Shown here one piece after another: positions 33,688-42,419 of a stretch of 64,000 bases of DNA. Below the pieces are notes generated by a model. The model did not search any database and was not told the DNA's origin. It worked only from the letters and a program-made list of their open reading frames with translations. The DNA is from Chryseobacterium sp. (lineage in GTDB: Bacteria > Bacteroidota > Bacteroidia > Flavobacteriales > Weeksellaceae). The position numbers and the translations under genes are program-made. The DNA is taken from assembly GCA_031277615.1 (NCBI GenBank), contig JAITMC010000023.1:1-64000 (forward strand). The letters run 5' to 3'. Position 1 is the first letter of the stretch, and every line of letters begins with the position of its first letter.

Positions 33688-34194
33688 TTATTTCAATCCC
33701 GGCAGATATCTTTCTTCAATAATATTCAGATGGTGATAATTGTGGCCGATGATGAGTTTTCCGATCGTTTCTACGGCAATTTCATTTCCGTTGGCGATGC
33801 CTCTATTGTTTAAAACAGAGGGATTAAAGGTTTCCAGCATGATCTGTGAAGATTTTCTTACCAACCGATATTCTTCAAGTAAAGATTCAAGGGATCTGTT
33901 ATTGGCAAACGAATTGGCGGTATAAAGCTCTTCATCAAATCCGGGAAGTTCTGCCTTGTCACCTCTTGCAAAAGCCAGTATTCTGTACTGAAATACTCTT
34001 TCGGTATCTGATAAATGCTGTAGAAGTTCTTTCAGGGACCATTTTCCTTCGGCATAGGCAAAATGCCCCTGCTCTTCGGTAAGTCCTGAATATAATGTTT
34101 CTGTTTTCTCACCCGATTTTTTTAATTCTTCCAACCAGTTTCCGGAAGGAACCTGATCCAGATACCGTTGGATATATTTTTGAAAATCTGTCAT
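33688..34194 (-). CDS. DinB-like four-helix protein
   Basis: This 168-aa protein carries the DinB superfamily metal-site pattern: 'WSLKELLQHLSDTERVFQYR' (first His) and 'GHNYHHLNIIEERYLPGL' near the C-terminus (His pair). The fold is related to thiol-dependent S-transferases. A similar arrangement is found in bacillithiol transferase-like members, but the substrate here is unknown. Monocistronic. Confidence 0.82.
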   Translation of the reverse strand: MTDFQKYIQRYLDQVPSGNWLEELKKSGEKTETLYSGLTEEQGHFAYAEGKWSLKELLQHLSDTERVFQYRILAFARGDKAELPGFDEELYTANSFANNRSLESLLEEYRLVRKSSQIMLETFNPSVLNNRGIANGNEIAVETIGKLIIGHNYHHLNIIEERYLPGLK

Positions 34195-34291
34195 ATTTTT
34201 TTGTTTTTGGTTAACTGATGGTTTAAAAATAGAGTAAAAATTCCGTAAGAGCTGTTAATCATTACTCATTATTTATTACCCATTACTCATA

Positions 34292-34738
34292 TCACTTATT
34301 ACTCCATTCATAGAAATTCACGGCATCATACCGTTCAAAACCACAGGACGGATAGAGCTGGTTTCCGACATCATTTGTCTTTCCTGTTTCCAGAAGAATA
34401 CCGCAGGCACCTGATGACCTGCACAGTTCTTTGGCTTCTTCTATCAGCTGTTTGGAATAGCCTTTTCCCCGATGACCTTCATTTACATAAAGGTCGTTCA
34501 GAAGCCAGTAGCGCTGCATTCTCGTGGAGGAAAATATAGGGTACAGCTGAACAAATCCAGTGAGATTTCCGTTTTCTTCCGCTACAAAAATTTCAGAGTC
34601 TTTATTTCCGATTCTTTCTTTGAGGAAGTTTTGAGCGGCAGGGATATCAGATTCTTTATGATAGAAAATCCTGTACTGATCAAATAATTCTGCCAGCCGG
34701 ACAAGATCTTCGGCGGCAGCTTTTCTTGTATTTTTCAT
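34292..34738 (-). CDS. GNAT acetyltransferase
   Basis: The ATG at 34738 gives 148 aa ('MKNTRKAAAEDLVRLAEL'). A longer frame would run into the metB terminator. The acetyl-CoA loop is 'LYVNEGHRGKGYSKQLIEEA' and the C-terminal motif 'LETGKTNDVGNQLYPSCGFE' fits single-domain GNAT enzymes. The substrate is not predictable. Confidence 0.85.
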   Translation of the reverse strand: MKNTRKAAAEDLVRLAELFDQYRIFYHKESDIPAAQNFLKERIGNKDSEIFVAEENGNLTGFVQLYPIFSSTRMQRYWLLNDLYVNEGHRGKGYSKQLIEEAKELCRSSGACGILLETGKTNDVGNQLYPSCGFERYDAVNFYEWSNK

Positions 34739-34765
34739 AGATATTGTGGTGGTGATCTTATTAAC

Positions 34766-34804
34766 AAAAAAGAGAGTTTCAGTATGTTGATCCTCTCTTT
34801 TTTT
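34766..34804 (-). terminator. Terminator of metB
   Basis: AAAAGAGAG pairs with CTCTCTTTT across a 16-nt loop on the minus strand, followed by Ts, 10 bp after the stop of metB. Confidence 0.78.
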
Positions 34805-34814
34805 AATATGTATT

Positions 34815-35954
34815 TTAAGAAAATGCTTTTTCCAGATCTGCGATGAGATCTTCGGCATCTTCAATTCCTACGCTTAAACGGACAAGATCATCCGTAATGC
34901 CTAGTTCAGCACGTTTTTCAGCCGGAATAGAAGCATGGGTCATCAATGCAGGGTGGTTGGCAAGAGATTCCACACCTCCCAATGATTCTGCAAGGGTGAA
35001 TACTCTTACTTTCTCCAGGAATTTAATGGCGTCTTCTTTTTTACCTGACTTGAATGTGAAAGAAACCATACCTCCTGATTCTTTCATCTGGGATTTTGCC
35101 AGTTCATACTGAGGGTGAGATTCCAGTCCCGGGTAAATTACTTTGTCTACAGCAGGGTGGGTTTCCAGATATTTTGCCACAGCAAGACCGTTGTCTGAGT
35201 GACGTTGCATTCTTAGGGCAAGCGTTTTAATTCCTCTCAGCACAAGATAAGAATCGTGAGGCCCTAAAATTCCACCGCTTGCAAACTGAATGAAGTGTAG
35301 TTTTTCACCTAACTCCGCATCTTTAGCTATAAGAGCTCCGGCAATAACATCTGAATGTCCGCCTAAATATTTTGTCGCGGAATGCATTACGATATCTGCT
35401 CCCAGATCAATAGGTCTCTGGATATAAGGCGTTGCAAAAGTGTTATCTACTGCCACAAGAATATCTTTTCCTTTGGCAATATCAACAACAGCTTTGATGT
35501 CTACCAGCTTCATCAGCGGATTGGTAGGAGTTTCTACCCAGATCAGCTTTGTTTTATCTGTAATAACATCAGCAATTTTAGAAACATCGTCAAAATTCAC
35601 GAACGTAAATTTAAGCTGATATTTTTCAAAAAGTCTGGTAAACATTCTGTAGGTTCCTCCGTAAAGGTCATCTACAGCAATTACCTCATCACCTGGATTC
35701 AACAGCTTTAAAACACAGTCGATCGCTGCAAGACCTGAACCGAACGCAAGGCCTCTCGCTCCGTTTTCAATGCTCGCCAAAGAATCTTCCAAAGCCTGTC
35801 TGGTAGGATTGGCAGCTCTTGAATATTCATATCCGGAATGTACTCCCGGGCTTTTCTGTGCAAACGTAGAGGTTAAAAATACAGGAACATTTACAGAACC
35901 TGTCGCAGACTCATGATGCTGCCCACCGTGGATTACTTTTGTATTAAAGTTCAT
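34815..35954 (-). CDS. metB: Trans-sulfuration PLP enzyme, probable cystathionine gamma-synthase
   Basis: This 379-aa protein belongs to the Cys/Met metabolism PLP family: 'YEYSRAANPTRQALEDSLAS', 'AFGSGLAAI', 'DDLYGGTYRMF', 'IWVETPTNPL', and the PLP lysine in 'MHSATKYLGGHSDVI'. The length fits cystathionine gamma-synthase, which makes cystathionine from an activated homoserine and cysteine. Cystathionine gamma-lyase differs little in sequence, so the direction is less certain than the family. Confidence 0.85.
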   Translation of the reverse strand: MNFNTKVIHGGQHHESATGSVNVPVFLTSTFAQKSPGVHSGYEYSRAANPTRQALEDSLASIENGARGLAFGSGLAAIDCVLKLLNPGDEVIAVDDLYGGTYRMFTRLFEKYQLKFTFVNFDDVSKIADVITDKTKLIWVETPTNPLMKLVDIKAVVDIAKGKDILVAVDNTFATPYIQRPIDLGADIVMHSATKYLGGHSDVIAGALIAKDAELGEKLHFIQFASGGILGPHDSYLVLRGIKTLALRMQRHSDNGLAVAKYLETHPAVDKVIYPGLESHPQYELAKSQMKESGGMVSFTFKSGKKEDAIKFLEKVRVFTLAESLGGVESLANHPALMTHASIPAEKRAELGITDDLVRLSVGIEDAEDLIADLEKAFS

Positions 35955-36064
35955 ATTTTTTATATTTTGAAAATCTGAAAATAAATTAATTTGAAAATAA
36001 AGCAGTGATATACCTTTGAATCACTCATTATTCTGTCTTCAAACCCCTATATTTTCAAACGGTT

Positions 36065-36391
36065 TTACATTTTTATAGCTGATTTTACAGCGAACTCTTC
36101 TGCGATCTGTTCCAGCCATTCTGCCACATCTTCTTCCCCTGTCGCTCTCTGATACGTATTTCCCAATGACACCAGGATCTGGTGAATAAACATCTTCATC
36201 TGGTCTACCGGCATTTCTTTGGTCCAAAGATCGATTCTTAAAGCTTCCATTGCTTTATCATCCCATACCGAGATCATGGTTGCTTTGGTTTCTTCCTTTT
36301 CTACTCCTCCATCCTGGGCATTCCATGTGATATTCTCGGGAATATGGTTTTCATCCAGTTCTACATCTATTGTAATCTGAGTTTTTCTCAT
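36065..36391 (-). CDS. gldC: Gliding motility protein GldC
   Basis: A 108-aa cytoplasmic protein that matches GldC along its length ('TQITIDVELDENHIPENITW', 'MISVWDDKAMEALRIDLWTK', 'FIHQILVSLGNTYQRATGE'). GldC supports gliding and T9SS function in flavobacteria but is not essential. It lies 25 bp after the permease-thioredoxin gene, so it is the last gene of that unit. Confidence 0.93.
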   Translation of the reverse strand: MRKTQITIDVELDENHIPENITWNAQDGGVEKEETKATMISVWDDKAMEALRIDLWTKEMPVDQMKMFIHQILVSLGNTYQRATGEEDVAEWLEQIAEEFAVKSAIKM

Positions 36392-36416
36392 ATCAATCTA
36401 AAATTTTTCCGCAAAG

Positions 36417-38618
36417 TTAATACTTCTTGAGCTTATCTAAAATTTCTACGAAATTATCTTCATCAGGAAAAGGCGTATTGAAATTAAAAATCTTTCCTTC
36501 CGGGTCGATGATGATAAATCTGGGAATAGATTCTATTTTATATTTACCCATAAATTTTTCAGCATCGGTAAGCCAGAACTGTGGGATATTGGATTTTTTG
36601 GTCTTCAGATAATTTACCCATTTCGGCTTCTGCTCATCGAGACTGATGGATATAAACTGTATATTATCATAATACCTGTACTGCTGGCTTCTGGTTTCAA
36701 ACACCGGACGGATCTGCTTGCAGGGGCCGCACCAGGTGGCCCAAAAATCGATCACCACATATTTTCCTTTGTATTTTGAAAGATTCTGCAGCCTGCCTTT
36801 GTCATTTTCCAGAATAAGATCCGGAAATACTGATCCTTTCTGAGACCTGTTGATCCCGTTTATCTTTGAATACAGCATCTGCTGATAATCAGGATTTTCT
36901 ATCTTATTGATTTCAGATGCGAAAAGCTTATTTCTTGTGATGCTGTCTGATTGAAGCTCAATAGTCTTTGACAGATGTTTTGATAACAGCTGATCTCTGG
37001 AAATTCCTTTAGGAAGCCGGTCAATTTTCACAAAAAGAAGGCTGTCCGTATTAACGGACTGATCCGCATCGGTGAGCATCATATCCAGCTTATATTGCAG
37101 ATAGTTGTCATTTTTGCTTAAAAGAGGAGATGGTTTTCGGATACTTTCATTCAGTTCATCAAGGAAAGGCTTGGGAGGGGCAAATTTCGGATCACTCCAG
37201 GAGGTCATTTTTCTGTAATTGCTGATCTCATTCAGGTATTCAATCGCCATCAGCTGTTTCCTGTAGGTTTTGTAGTCATCTGATAATGCATTGTTTTCCG
37301 GGTCGGCAAAAACATTCAGAATTCTTTTATTTTCTTTCCAGTCTGATTCTGCTAATTCATAAAACTTTTCAGGGTCATTATTATAATTCTGTTTTTCAAG
37401 GGTATAGCCAAATTCATAACCGAAAGCATTTTCGTTGTTCTGGTATTTCTGATCTGCTTTCCTGTTGGAATTGATATAAGAAACCATTTGGATGCTGTTC
37501 AGCCGGATATCAAAATCAAACCAGTCGCCGCTTCCCATAAAGATATTCAGTTTTTTGTTTCCGATTTCAAGAATATAATGATCCAATGGAATATCCTGTG
37601 CAGAAGACCAGCTGAAGGTGTTATTTTTTACAACTGCCGTCCCTATCTTCTTATGGAAGTCTTTAGAATAAATTCTTACGGAATCGATCTTGAGGTCGGT
37701 TTCCACTTTCCCGTTGATCACAATTCCTTTGTCTCCGGGCTGATAGGCTTTCGGCTTCTGGAAGGCATACAGAAATCCTCCTGCAATGAGTATCAATACG
37801 GTAGAAATGATGATCTGTTTTTTATTTTTCAGAAAAGCATTTTTAAACCCTTTTTTGCTGTACCAAAAGTATCCTATGGTAAGAAAAACAACCATCCAGA
37901 AAAGGCTCAGGTATTCCGAATACGAAATAAACCGGTTCAGATCCCGTACCTCTACAGACTTGGAAAAGTTATACAGCGAGCTGTAGGGATTAAAGAAATA
38001 AGATTGTTTCTGGACCATGGAAGTAATATTGGACGCCAGTCCCAGACAACCGATCAGAAAAGACCAGATGAATCCGGGAAACACTACGGAAACACAAAGC
38101 TGTAAAGCAGCGATCCCTAAAATAGTGATAAAAATACGGGTAATACTTTTCATCATCCACACCGCATCAAAATCCAGCAATTTGGCAGCATTCGGGTGAA
38201 TATAATAATCCATGAGTGCCAATATGATATTGAAGCCGAAATAAGAAAGGATGCAGAGAAGGCCTATTATGATCAGTACGATATATTTGGCAAAATAAAG
38301 CTGGAATCTGCTTACCGGCTGGGTTTCCATCAGCTGCCATCCGTTGTTCTTATGATCGGTCTGCGCGATTCTGTTGCCTGCAATAATGATCAGAATAAGC
38401 AGCATAAAAAAAGTAAATGATTTCAGGGAATCACCGCTTATTGCACTCTCAAAGATGGAGTATGGAAGCTCTTCTTCGGTCATAAACGGAGACCTGAAAA
38501 ATTCAGGAATAAAATTTAACAGCGGAATAAGTCCTCCCAGAACAATAGCCATATAGGTAAGTCCCAAACCTTTTGTCTTCAGCCATTCGATGTTGATGGC
38601 AGTTATTAATTTTTTCAT
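36417..38618 (-). CDS. ABC-2-type permease fused to a TlpA-like thioredoxin domain
   Basis: This 733-aa protein starts as an ABC-2 permease ('INIEWLKTKGLGLTYMAIVL'), with about six membrane helices up to residue 265. After a Lys-rich loop, one more helix (about 270-290) leads to an exported half. There, 300-400 resembles the DUF4369 domain that precedes TlpA-type thioredoxins, and about 595-733 is a thioredoxin fold with 'VIDFWATWCGPCKQIRP' (CGPC at 630-633) and a cis-Pro motif 'ESIPRFIII'. The ATPase gene is 6 bp upstream. I infer an exporter subunit with a periplasmic disulfide reductase. The fusion is unusual, as far as I know. Confidence 0.85.
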   Translation of the reverse strand: MKKLITAINIEWLKTKGLGLTYMAIVLGGLIPLLNFIPEFFRSPFMTEEELPYSIFESAISGDSLKSFTFFMLLILIIIAGNRIAQTDHKNNGWQLMETQPVSRFQLYFAKYIVLIIIGLLCILSYFGFNIILALMDYYIHPNAAKLLDFDAVWMMKSITRIFITILGIAALQLCVSVVFPGFIWSFLIGCLGLASNITSMVQKQSYFFNPYSSLYNFSKSVEVRDLNRFISYSEYLSLFWMVVFLTIGYFWYSKKGFKNAFLKNKKQIIISTVLILIAGGFLYAFQKPKAYQPGDKGIVINGKVETDLKIDSVRIYSKDFHKKIGTAVVKNNTFSWSSAQDIPLDHYILEIGNKKLNIFMGSGDWFDFDIRLNSIQMVSYINSNRKADQKYQNNENAFGYEFGYTLEKQNYNNDPEKFYELAESDWKENKRILNVFADPENNALSDDYKTYRKQLMAIEYLNEISNYRKMTSWSDPKFAPPKPFLDELNESIRKPSPLLSKNDNYLQYKLDMMLTDADQSVNTDSLLFVKIDRLPKGISRDQLLSKHLSKTIELQSDSITRNKLFASEINKIENPDYQQMLYSKINGINRSQKGSVFPDLILENDKGRLQNLSKYKGKYVVIDFWATWCGPCKQIRPVFETRSQQYRYYDNIQFISISLDEQKPKWVNYLKTKKSNIPQFWLTDAEKFMGKYKIESIPRFIIIDPEGKIFNFNTPFPDEDNFVEILDKLKKY

Positions 38619-38624
38619 CTGTTT

Positions 38625-39527
38625 TTAGTTTTTAGTGATTTCCATAAACCAGTCTTCAAGGCCTGCGCTGTTTTTAATCTCGAAAATTTCTGCATCTGCC
38701 TGAACGAGTTTTTTAACCAGAGCAGCAATATTTTCTTTGGACTCTGCCGTGATTTCAATTGTATTTTCATCAATTTGCTGAGGAGAATAGCTGTCCGGAA
38801 TCTCGCTGATGAACTGTGAAGCATTGTTCAGCTCGATCCTGATATGATCATAGCGGTACAATTCATTAAGGTCTTTAATGCTTCCTGTGAAACGGATCTC
38901 TCCGTGAGAAATAATGGCAAGGTGGGTGATCATTTTTTCAATTTCCTGAAGCAGGTGGCTCGATATAAAGATGGTAACCCCTTCTTCCCTGTTCAGTTTA
39001 ATCAGAAGTTCACGCATTTCCAGCATTCCGTTCGGATCCAGTCCGTTGACCGGTTCATCAAGAATCAGCAGCTCAGGTTTTCCCAACAGGGTCATGGCAA
39101 TGGAAAGCCGCTGCTTCATTCCCAGTGAATAGCGTTTCATTTTCATATTCCGGCTGTCCCAAAGATCTACCAGATGAAGAACCCTTTCACATTCGGATTC
39201 GGGCAGGTCCCGCAGCCTGGAGATCACAAGAAGGTTTTCCCAGCCGGAAAGATGGTCGTAGAAGGCAGCCGTATCAATTAAGCTTCCGATCCGGTTGAAT
39301 CCTTCGGGATAAAGCTCTGATAATGGACGGTCAAAAATCCGGATCGCCGCTTTTTCATCCGGAATGCTTCCGATCAGCATTTTCATCGTTGTGGATTTAC
39401 CGGCTCCGTTGGCTCCTAAAAAACCAAAAATACTGCCTTTCGGAACCGAAAGACTGATATTTTTAAGCACCGGCTTGTTTTTGGAAAATTCAAAACTGAG
39501 GTTCTGAATCTGGATCATATTTTCCAT
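38625..39527 (-). CDS. ABC transporter ATP-binding protein
   Basis: The ATG at 39527 gives 300 aa ('MENMIQIQNLSFEF'). Walker A 'GFLGANGAGKSTTMKMLIG', signature 'YSLGMKQRLSIAM' and Walker B 'LLILDEPVNGLDP' are all intact. The C-terminal extension (about 215-300) is typical of ATPases paired with ABC-2 permeases, and the next gene 6 bp downstream is such a permease. It is separated from gldB by a terminator but lies in the same direction. Confidence 0.92.
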   Translation of the reverse strand: MENMIQIQNLSFEFSKNKPVLKNISLSVPKGSIFGFLGANGAGKSTTMKMLIGSIPDEKAAIRIFDRPLSELYPEGFNRIGSLIDTAAFYDHLSGWENLLVISRLRDLPESECERVLHLVDLWDSRNMKMKRYSLGMKQRLSIAMTLLGKPELLILDEPVNGLDPNGMLEMRELLIKLNREEGVTIFISSHLLQEIEKMITHLAIISHGEIRFTGSIKDLNELYRYDHIRIELNNASQFISEIPDSYSPQQIDENTIEITAESKENIAALVKKLVQADAEIFEIKNSAGLEDWFMEITKN

Positions 39528-39610
39528 GGATATATTTCGTTTACAGCAAAAATACAATTAAAACAGTAATATGCAATACAAAGTAGTATGTTTTTGAAAA
39601 TTTATATCTG

Positions 39611-39643
39611 AAAAAGCCTTCAAAGGAGTTTTTGAAGGCTTTT
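39611..39643 (-). terminator. Terminator of gldB
   Basis: AAAAGCCTTCAAA pairs with TTTGAAGGCTTTT across a short loop on the minus strand, 20 bp after the gldB stop. Confidence 0.8.
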
Positions 39644-39662
39644 AACTTATCGTGAATTTCAA

Positions 39663-40640
39663 TTATTTAGGTTTATACCCTGATTCATTGAATATTTTGG
39701 TTGCATCAAGCTTTAAGAAATCGGTAAGCTTTGTTTCCGGCTTCTGTTTAAAGTAGGATTTACAGATCTGCCATCCTGTAAATATCCCGATCTGTGGAGA
39801 CGATACATTATCTATTTCCGTATAAAACTTTGAAAACGGCCCCGGTGCGATAAAACGTTCAACCAGTCTTGGGTCATCTCCGAAAATCAGGTTACCTTCC
39901 ACAAAATAGTTCCAGATATTGGCTTCGTTGGCAACCGCCCATTCGTACTGCTTCTGGGTGTAATTCATTTTCAGATAATCCGGAAAATCCGGAATAAAAG
40001 CATCCTGAAGAATCATGATCTTCCCGTTAAGAATTACCTGATCAATAAATTTCTGGTGGTCCGGAGATTCTGTAACGATATTTTCTGCAAAGATCTGTGA
40101 AACCTTAGGCACAATATTCTGAGGATTCATGGATTTCTGGAAATACAGCTCCAATCCTTTATAGTTAGGATTTCCGTCCCCCATAAAACCTGTAATATCT
40201 ATGAACAGCTGGTTTCCTTTAGCATCATAAATAATAGGATCCTGAGCCATCTGAAGGGCAGATGAAAACAGATACACTTTCGGGTTTTTGAACTGCGGGA
40301 AATAATATTTAATATGTGAAAACAGGTCCTGAAGTTCTTTCTGAAGCTTTGCCTGATCTATTTTTCCGGCAGCTTCCTTATAGATTTTTATTTCCTCTGC
40401 ATCCACTCTCCTTTTTTCAAAATCGGCATCGGAAACGGTTCCCTGAAACCATGGAAATCTGGTTTTAAACTGATCCAAAGGAATCTTTACATCATAAAAC
40501 TCTTTGGAAATATCTGTTACGTCTACTTTTTCAGCAGTTTCTTTCACTTCTACTTTCCATTGGTTTCCGGGTTCTTTTTTACAGGAGCCCAGTGCCAGAA
40601 TTAAAATAGAAGAAAGCGCAATAAATCTAAAAATCTTCAT
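39663..40640 (-). CDS. gldB: Gliding motility lipoprotein GldB
   Basis: This 325-aa protein has a lipoprotein signal (ILALGSCKKEP, Cys20) and the GldB core: 'DISKEFYDVKIPLDQFKTRF', 'WFQGTVSDADFEKRR', 'HIKYYFPQFKNPKVYLFSS' and 'IFTGWQICKSYFKQKPET'. GldB is needed for gliding motility and type IX secretion. Together with gldC it identifies the gld locus. In Flavobacterium gldB and gldC are neighbours, while here an ABC pair lies between them. Confidence 0.93.
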   Translation of the reverse strand: MKIFRFIALSSILILALGSCKKEPGNQWKVEVKETAEKVDVTDISKEFYDVKIPLDQFKTRFPWFQGTVSDADFEKRRVDAEEIKIYKEAAGKIDQAKLQKELQDLFSHIKYYFPQFKNPKVYLFSSALQMAQDPIIYDAKGNQLFIDITGFMGDGNPNYKGLELYFQKSMNPQNIVPKVSQIFAENIVTESPDHQKFIDQVILNGKIMILQDAFIPDFPDYLKMNYTQKQYEWAVANEANIWNYFVEGNLIFGDDPRLVERFIAPGPFSKFYTEIDNVSSPQIGIFTGWQICKSYFKQKPETKLTDFLKLDATKIFNESGYKPK

Positions 40641-40693
40641 TATTTTTACATGAAATTTAAGGGTACAAAAATAAAGGATTAAAAAGACAATCG

Positions 40694-41335
40694 ATGATGA
40701 AATTTAAAATATTTGCAATCCTTGGCCTGATTACTTCAGGATTTTCTTTTTATAGCGGTCAAAAACTTCATTTTAAGGATAAAAACCTTGAAAAAGCTGT
40801 GCTTGAAAATTTTGATCTCAACAAAAACGGTTCTCTTGAATCTTTGGAAGCGGATAAAGTAACCAATCTGTTTCTGGTTCAGAAAAATATCACCTCTGCT
40901 GATGATCTGGTATTTTTTAAGAATGTAAAAATGGTTGTTATGGACGATAATACCATTCCTGCTATTTCAATCAGCGGGATGGACCATCTTGAACTGTTTT
41001 CATGTACGGGATGCAGAATTTCATCTTTTAAAGCAACAAACCTTAAAAAACTAAGTACGCTGTATCTCGACAACAACCTTCTGGAGAATATCTCACTGAA
41101 AGAAATTCCTGCCATTGAGCAATTAACCTTATCTTTAAATCAGTTAAAAACAATTGATGTAACTTCTTTCAGAAATCTGAAAAAATTAAATATTGAACAA
41201 AACAGAATTCAGAAACTGGATATCTCAGAAAATACAGCCCTGCAAACCCTGAATATCGGGGGAAACAAAATGAAGGAGTCTGATATCCAAAAAGGATCCG
41301 GTGCCCATCCCACCATTTTCGGCAATGAAGACTAA
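40694..41335 (+). CDS. Secreted leucine-rich repeat protein
   Basis: This 213-aa protein has a signal peptide ('MMKFKIFAILGLITSGFSFYSGQ') and then 'HFKDKNLEKAVLENFDLNKN', the cap found before short LRR domains in Bacteroidetes, followed by about five LRR units ('LKKLSTLYLDNNLLENISL', 'LKKLNIEQNRIQKLDIS'). It has no T9SS tail. A start at 40697 would be equally good. Confidence 0.85.
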   Translation: MMKFKIFAILGLITSGFSFYSGQKLHFKDKNLEKAVLENFDLNKNGSLESLEADKVTNLFLVQKNITSADDLVFFKNVKMVVMDDNTIPAISISGMDHLELFSCTGCRISSFKATNLKKLSTLYLDNNLLENISLKEIPAIEQLTLSLNQLKTIDVTSFRNLKKLNIEQNRIQKLDISENTALQTLNIGGNKMKESDIQKGSGAHPTIFGNED

Positions 41336-41347
41336 AAACAAAATATC

Positions 41348-41872
41348 ATGAAAATAGAAACTCAACGGCTTATTTTAAGACCTCTCGAAGATTCGGATGC
41401 TGAACGTATGTTCCTGCTGGATTCCAATCCTGAAGTCATGAAATACATAGGAATGCCAACTCTTACAGAATTGGATGAAACCCGGGAAGTCATCGCATTT
41501 ATCCGGAAACAATATACTGACAACGGCGTCGGACGGCTCGCAGTCGTTGAAAAAGAAACCGGACTGCTGATCGGATGGAGCGGATTGAAACTTCTTACCC
41601 AACCCATCAACGGATACAGCAATATTCTGGATCTGGGATACCGTTTTATCCCTGAAAGCTGGGGAAAGGGCTATGCATCAGAAGCTGCGAAAGCATCTCT
41701 TGACATGGGATTCAATGAAATGAATGCCTCAACAATTTATGCGCACGCTCATTCCGAAAATGAATCTTCCAACCATATTCTGAGAAAATTAGGCTTTAAG
41801 AAAACCGGCGAATTTACGGAACCCGACGGGATCTGTTACTGGTACGAACTTCAACGCGAAACCTACCTTTAA
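41348..41872 (+). CDS. GNAT acetyltransferase (RimJ/RimL type)
   Basis: A 174-aa protein with 'ETQRLILRPLEDSDAERMFL' at the start, 'YRFIPESWGKGYASEAAKAS' (acetyl-CoA loop) and 'ENESSNHILRKLGFKKTGEF' at the end. It is of the type that acetylates ribosomal protein N-termini or small molecules. The next gene starts 1 bp downstream, so the two are one unit. Confidence 0.9.
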   Translation: MKIETQRLILRPLEDSDAERMFLLDSNPEVMKYIGMPTLTELDETREVIAFIRKQYTDNGVGRLAVVEKETGLLIGWSGLKLLTQPINGYSNILDLGYRFIPESWGKGYASEAAKASLDMGFNEMNASTIYAHAHSENESSNHILRKLGFKKTGEFTEPDGICYWYELQRETYL

Positions 41873-41873
41873 T

Positions 41874-42407
41874 ATGCTGACGATACGACAGGAAGAAACA
41901 AGAGACCATCAACAGGTTTTCCGTCTGACCGAGGAAGCTTTCAGAAATATGGAGCACAGCGATCATCAGGAACAGTTTCTGGTAGAAAGGTTGAGAAATT
42001 CGGATGCTTTTATCCCTGAGCTTTCTCTGGTGGCAGAAAATGAAAACGGAGAAATTGCCGGCCATATCCTCTTCACCGAAATTAAGATCGAAAATGAAAC
42101 GGAATCGTTCGGTTCCCTGGCTTTGGCTCCGGTTTCCGTAAAACCTGAATTTCAGAATAGGGGTATCGGAGGACAGCTTATTCTTTTCGGACATCTTGTC
42201 GCAAAAGAACTGGGCTATACTTCTGTTATCCTTATCGGACATGAAAATTATTATCCGAAGTTTGGTTATGAAAAAACCAGTAATTTTGGAATTTCTTTTC
42301 CGTTTGATATTCCGGAAGAAAACGGAATGGCCGTTGAACTGGTAAAAGACGGATTAAAAAATGTAACAGGTATGGTAAAATACCCTAAAGAATTTGGAAC
42401 AGACTAA
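41874..42407 (+). CDS. GNAT acetyltransferase (YhbS type)
   Basis: A 177-aa protein with the acetyl-CoA loop 'SVKPEFQNRGIGGQLILFGH' and 'VILIGHENYYPKFGYEKTSN', typical of YhbS-like N-acetyltransferases. It directly follows another GNAT gene and precedes nadE by 12 bp, forming a likely three-gene run. Confidence 0.88.
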   Translation: MLTIRQEETRDHQQVFRLTEEAFRNMEHSDHQEQFLVERLRNSDAFIPELSLVAENENGEIAGHILFTEIKIENETESFGSLALAPVSVKPEFQNRGIGGQLILFGHLVAKELGYTSVILIGHENYYPKFGYEKTSNFGISFPFDIPEENGMAVELVKDGLKNVTGMVKYPKEFGTD

Positions 42408-42419
42408 AAAATATACACA

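Noticed and set aside
37488-38105. 205-codon plus-strand open frame opposite the permease-thioredoxin gene
   Set aside because: Antisense shadow without recognisable protein features.
36417-39527. GldA-GldF-GldG gliding ABC transporter
   Set aside because: The permease is fused to a thioredoxin domain and there is no GldG-like gene, so it is a different ABC system despite lying in a gld locus.
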